A stretch of DNA of 64,000 nt from Auanema rhodensis (lineage: Eukaryota > Nematoda > Chromadorea > Rhabditida > Rhabditidae), in assembly GCA_964057225.1 (NCBI GenBank), contig OZ059895.1, positions 8,804,001 through 8,868,000 on the forward strand, in the 5' to 3' direction. The notes under the pieces are model-generated. The model had not been told where the DNA came from. It searched no databases and saw nothing but the letters and a program-made list of their open reading frames with translations. Numbering within the stretch: the stretch's first letter is position 1; each line of letters opens with the position of its first letter. This document shows positions 61,804 to 64,000 of the stretch, in pieces. Position numbers and translations under genes: made by a program.

Positions 61804-62900
61804 ATGACCCGACGAAAAATAAAGTTTCGTTCAAATGAAACGGAGTCTGATTCTGAAGATATAGTAAGGAATAGTCAAGAGGATTATAGTACTAAACTTG
61901 AAGTAATTACAACACATAGTTTTTAATTCTTAAATGTTCTTTTCAGAATTATACTTCAGTTAATATTAAGCGAGCTGAAATAGATCCAGAAGTTAGGGCA
62001 TTAATTCAGGATATTTATGATTATCATTTGAAAATTTTTGGTGAACCATTAACAGGGCCTGTTGCTGCATCTGAACCATTACGAGACGGTTTTGCTTGTA
62101 TATTTTTTCAAACTATTTTTTTTTCTAGAGTTCCGAATAATTTACCATGCTATTAACAATGCTGAAAAAATTTGTGCTAAAGCGCTGGAGAAAATTAGAA
62201 ATGGTAAAATCGAAATATTATAATTTAATAATTAATGGTTTTAGATCGAAAATATCAGAAAATTAGGGATTGTGCGTTAGGAAGTATGAAAAATGTGTTG
62301 GAAGAAGCGGAAAATAAAATCGAAGATCTACGTGAAGAAACAAAAAGGTTTTTCAAGAAAATTATTTGAAAAAAATTTTTTTTTAGATTCAAATATAATG
62401 ATCCGCAGCAAAGATCTGCTCTCGCCTTGCTGCAAATTAGGTTTGAAGAGTTGGCATTAGATAGCTGCGGAATTAACGAGTTAGAAGATTTTGAATTGGA
62501 TGGAATACCTCAGAGCGCTAACGCATTGGATAAGTATTCTGATTGTGTTATGGAAAGTTTTCTGAATGTGGGTTTTGATATATTATTTTATGAGAAATTA
62601 TTTTTGCCTGCAGGAGCTTGTATTGAGAGAATCGGATGAGCTTTTTAGACTCAAGGAATTACATGCCAAAGGTTTGGAAGAAATTAAAGCGGAAGGTATA
62701 TTGTTTAAAATAATTTGTTTTTTCATTTAAATGATGTAGAAAGAGCAATAGAGAAGGAGCTATCTGCTGTGGAACGCCAAATCAAAAAGGCTAGAAAAAT
62801 TTGTAAATACAGTAGCATCGCAGAAGAGGTTTGGTTATCTCAAGAATGAGAAATACATGATGCTTCCCAGGTGTTTGATAGTCGCCGAAATGAATTATAG
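61804..62900 (+). CDS. Unrecognised coiled-coil protein
   Basis: Multiple short exons, the first 61804-61902, then 61947-62088, with the last ending at 62900, encode about 260 aa. The N-terminus is basic and acidic (MTRRKIKFRSNETESDSEDI). It is followed by helical, charged sequence (DIYDYHLKIFGEPLTGPVAA, MKNVLEEAENKIEDLREETK, RAIEKELSAVERQIKKARKI) ending VFDSRRNEL. Predicted coiled coil, no signal peptide, no catalytic motif. The N-terminal KFRSNETESDSED looks like a nuclear or phosphorylated segment. Same strand as RPL17 and the preceding gene (405-bp gap). No family recognised. Confidence 0.65.
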
Positions 62901-63071
62901 AAGATTCCATAATTGTAATTTTAGTTGTTTGTATTTATGTCCTCTACTACTATAAGTAGAAAAGTCATCTCTTGATTTTTACTTCACAATATCATTTTCT
63001 GTGAAATTTTAAATTTTAATTATTCTTTAAAGCTGTACAAAATCAATATGAAGAATTAACAAATTTAACAT

Positions 63072-64000
63072 TTAAGCATTAATGCGGGTATGAGATAATC
63101 TAGTGTTCCAATAACCCAACTTTTGAGTCATGACTAAGTAATCAATGTGCTCTTCGCCGGATTTTCTCTTTTGAATTGGGACATTGTACAAAGATCTAAA
63201 AAAAAATTAGATACAGATGACTGGTTTCATCATTACTCATAAGCCTTGAATAACTTTGTTCCACGGGTAGCCCAGGCATCGGCCTGGTATACTGGCTCAG
63301 GGAGAGAGATAGGTGATTCAATAATCTAAAAGTGATTGTATTAGATGGGGTTAACATTTTAGTGAACCTGATGATCGTATGTTAGAGCATGCATTAAGGA
63401 TTGAGCTTCATCCATCGACATGTTGATTTCATCAATTAATATCTGATAGGAAGGTGCTTTACCAGTTCCCTGAACTTACGTTATCAGGGAAAAAACTCTT
63501 CTCACTCGAAACCTGAATAACTCTGTGCGAATGCAAAAAAAATTCAGTAACATCTTTTCTAACAACAGAAGTATCCGCCACAGTTCCCGGAAGCAAATTC
63601 TCATAAACGCCTAAACACCAAATCAATTCCAATTCCAATTCCAGACCGATTACAACCATTTGTATTACGATAAAATCGAAGGTTGTGTCTCTTTGTTACA
63701 ACGAATAAAATAAATTTAGGCCTCCATTTCTTATTAGACTTGCGAGCAAATTCTTCGCAAGCTTCTTCAATGGCAGCAAATTCTTCTTTGACAACCTATA
63801 ACATTCATATTATTAATTAATCATTGGTATTAGCGTGAAAAATACCATATTATATTGACCTTCAGAGACACCGTCTCTAACAATAACAAAATATTCGGGG
63901 AAATTATATTTCTCCACAAAAGAACTTAGCATCATTTTGACATGTTCATTTAACAAATTACTCGAAATCTAAAAAATCCAACGTCTATATAGAAATTCAA
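63072..64000 (-). CDS. Argonaute family protein, C-terminal PIWI-domain part (continues past the window)
   Basis: Exons in transcript order: 63846-63968, 63657-63795, 63513-63610, 63368-63469, 63237-63325, 63072-63195; the 5' part lies beyond 64000. The PIWI landmarks are clear: YFVIVRDGVSEGQYNM (catalytic Asp of RDG), KKWRPKFILFVVTKRHNLRF, LLPGTVADTSVVRKDVTEFF, LHSHRVIQGTGKAPSYQIL, INMSMDEAQSLMHALTYDH, then ISLPEPVYQADAWATRG. At the fourth tetrad position, where AGO2 has His (YYAHL), this protein has Asp (YQADA). The visible residues are therefore compatible with slicer activity (DED-D type). The style of the last block is nematode-like. Small-RNA-guided silencing is the expected role. Clade cannot be settled from a third of the protein. 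Confidence 0.93.

Overview
The window is a piece of an AT-rich, intron-dense animal nuclear genome, most probably a nematode. The evidence is the gene set (spliceosomal introns mostly 39-60 nt, an Argonaute with a nematode-like C-terminus, a tandem D-aspartate oxidase pair, a tandem-repeat galectin, a GT11 fucosyltransferase, a tandem pair of DXO/EOL-1-type genes) and ordinary eukaryotic housekeeping genes (RPL17, AP-3 sigma, MED7, UBE2W, SCAF4/8). Species cannot be named from the sequence. 3' splice sites are looser than the strict TTTTCAG of Caenorhabditis (TTATAG, TTTAAG and GAAG also occur).

Layout. 0.8-3.1 kb: peptide-type GPCR (+). 3.7-8.1 kb: SCAF4/8-like RNA polymerase II CTD-binding SR protein (-). 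8.5-15.0 kb: MED7, UBE2W, then two D-aspartate/D-amino-acid oxidases (+), the first with a peroxisomal C-terminal AKL and the second with a secretory signal peptide. 15.2-22.6 kb: two head-to-tail DXO/Rai1-family genes (-). 23.0-25.4 kb: a divergent gene with features reminiscent of SUZ12 (-). 26.0-27.9 kb: alpha-1,2-fucosyltransferase-like gene (+). 27.9-36.4 kb: mostly low-complexity intergenic DNA with two small secreted or neuropeptide-like genes. 36.5-39.6 kb: NMNAT with a very long C-terminal extension (+), followed by a tRNA-Gln. 40.4-41.7 kb: galectin (-). 44.3-45.1 kb: TMEM230/134-family protein (+). 46.6-48.5 kb: goosecoid homeobox gene (-), with a GC-richer block upstream. 48.5-53.3 kb: no gene recognised. 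53.3-58.7 kb: large C2H2 zinc-finger gene (-). 58.8-62.9 kb: AP3S (-), diverging from RPL17 and two unrecognised genes (+). 63.1 kb to the end: C-terminus of an Argonaute (-).

The standout is the DXO pair. The upstream copy (B) has a compact 8-exon structure. In the downstream copy (A), the last intron and the exon ends flanking it have been amplified into an array of 34 micro-exons of 51 or 60 nt. All are in phase 0 and free of stops, and they are separated by 35 nearly identical introns of 39-40 nt; 24 consecutive units have exactly 91-bp spacing. If spliced through, the array inserts about 605 residues of 17/20-aa repeats into the nuclease fold, just before its C-terminal element. Copy A also carries Asp where copy B keeps the canonical metal-binding Glu (GDVDC versus GEVDC). 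The sequence of copy B shows how the repeat unit could have arisen. DXO/EOL-1 and Argonaute proteins both act on RNA, but nothing here shows that the two loci work together.
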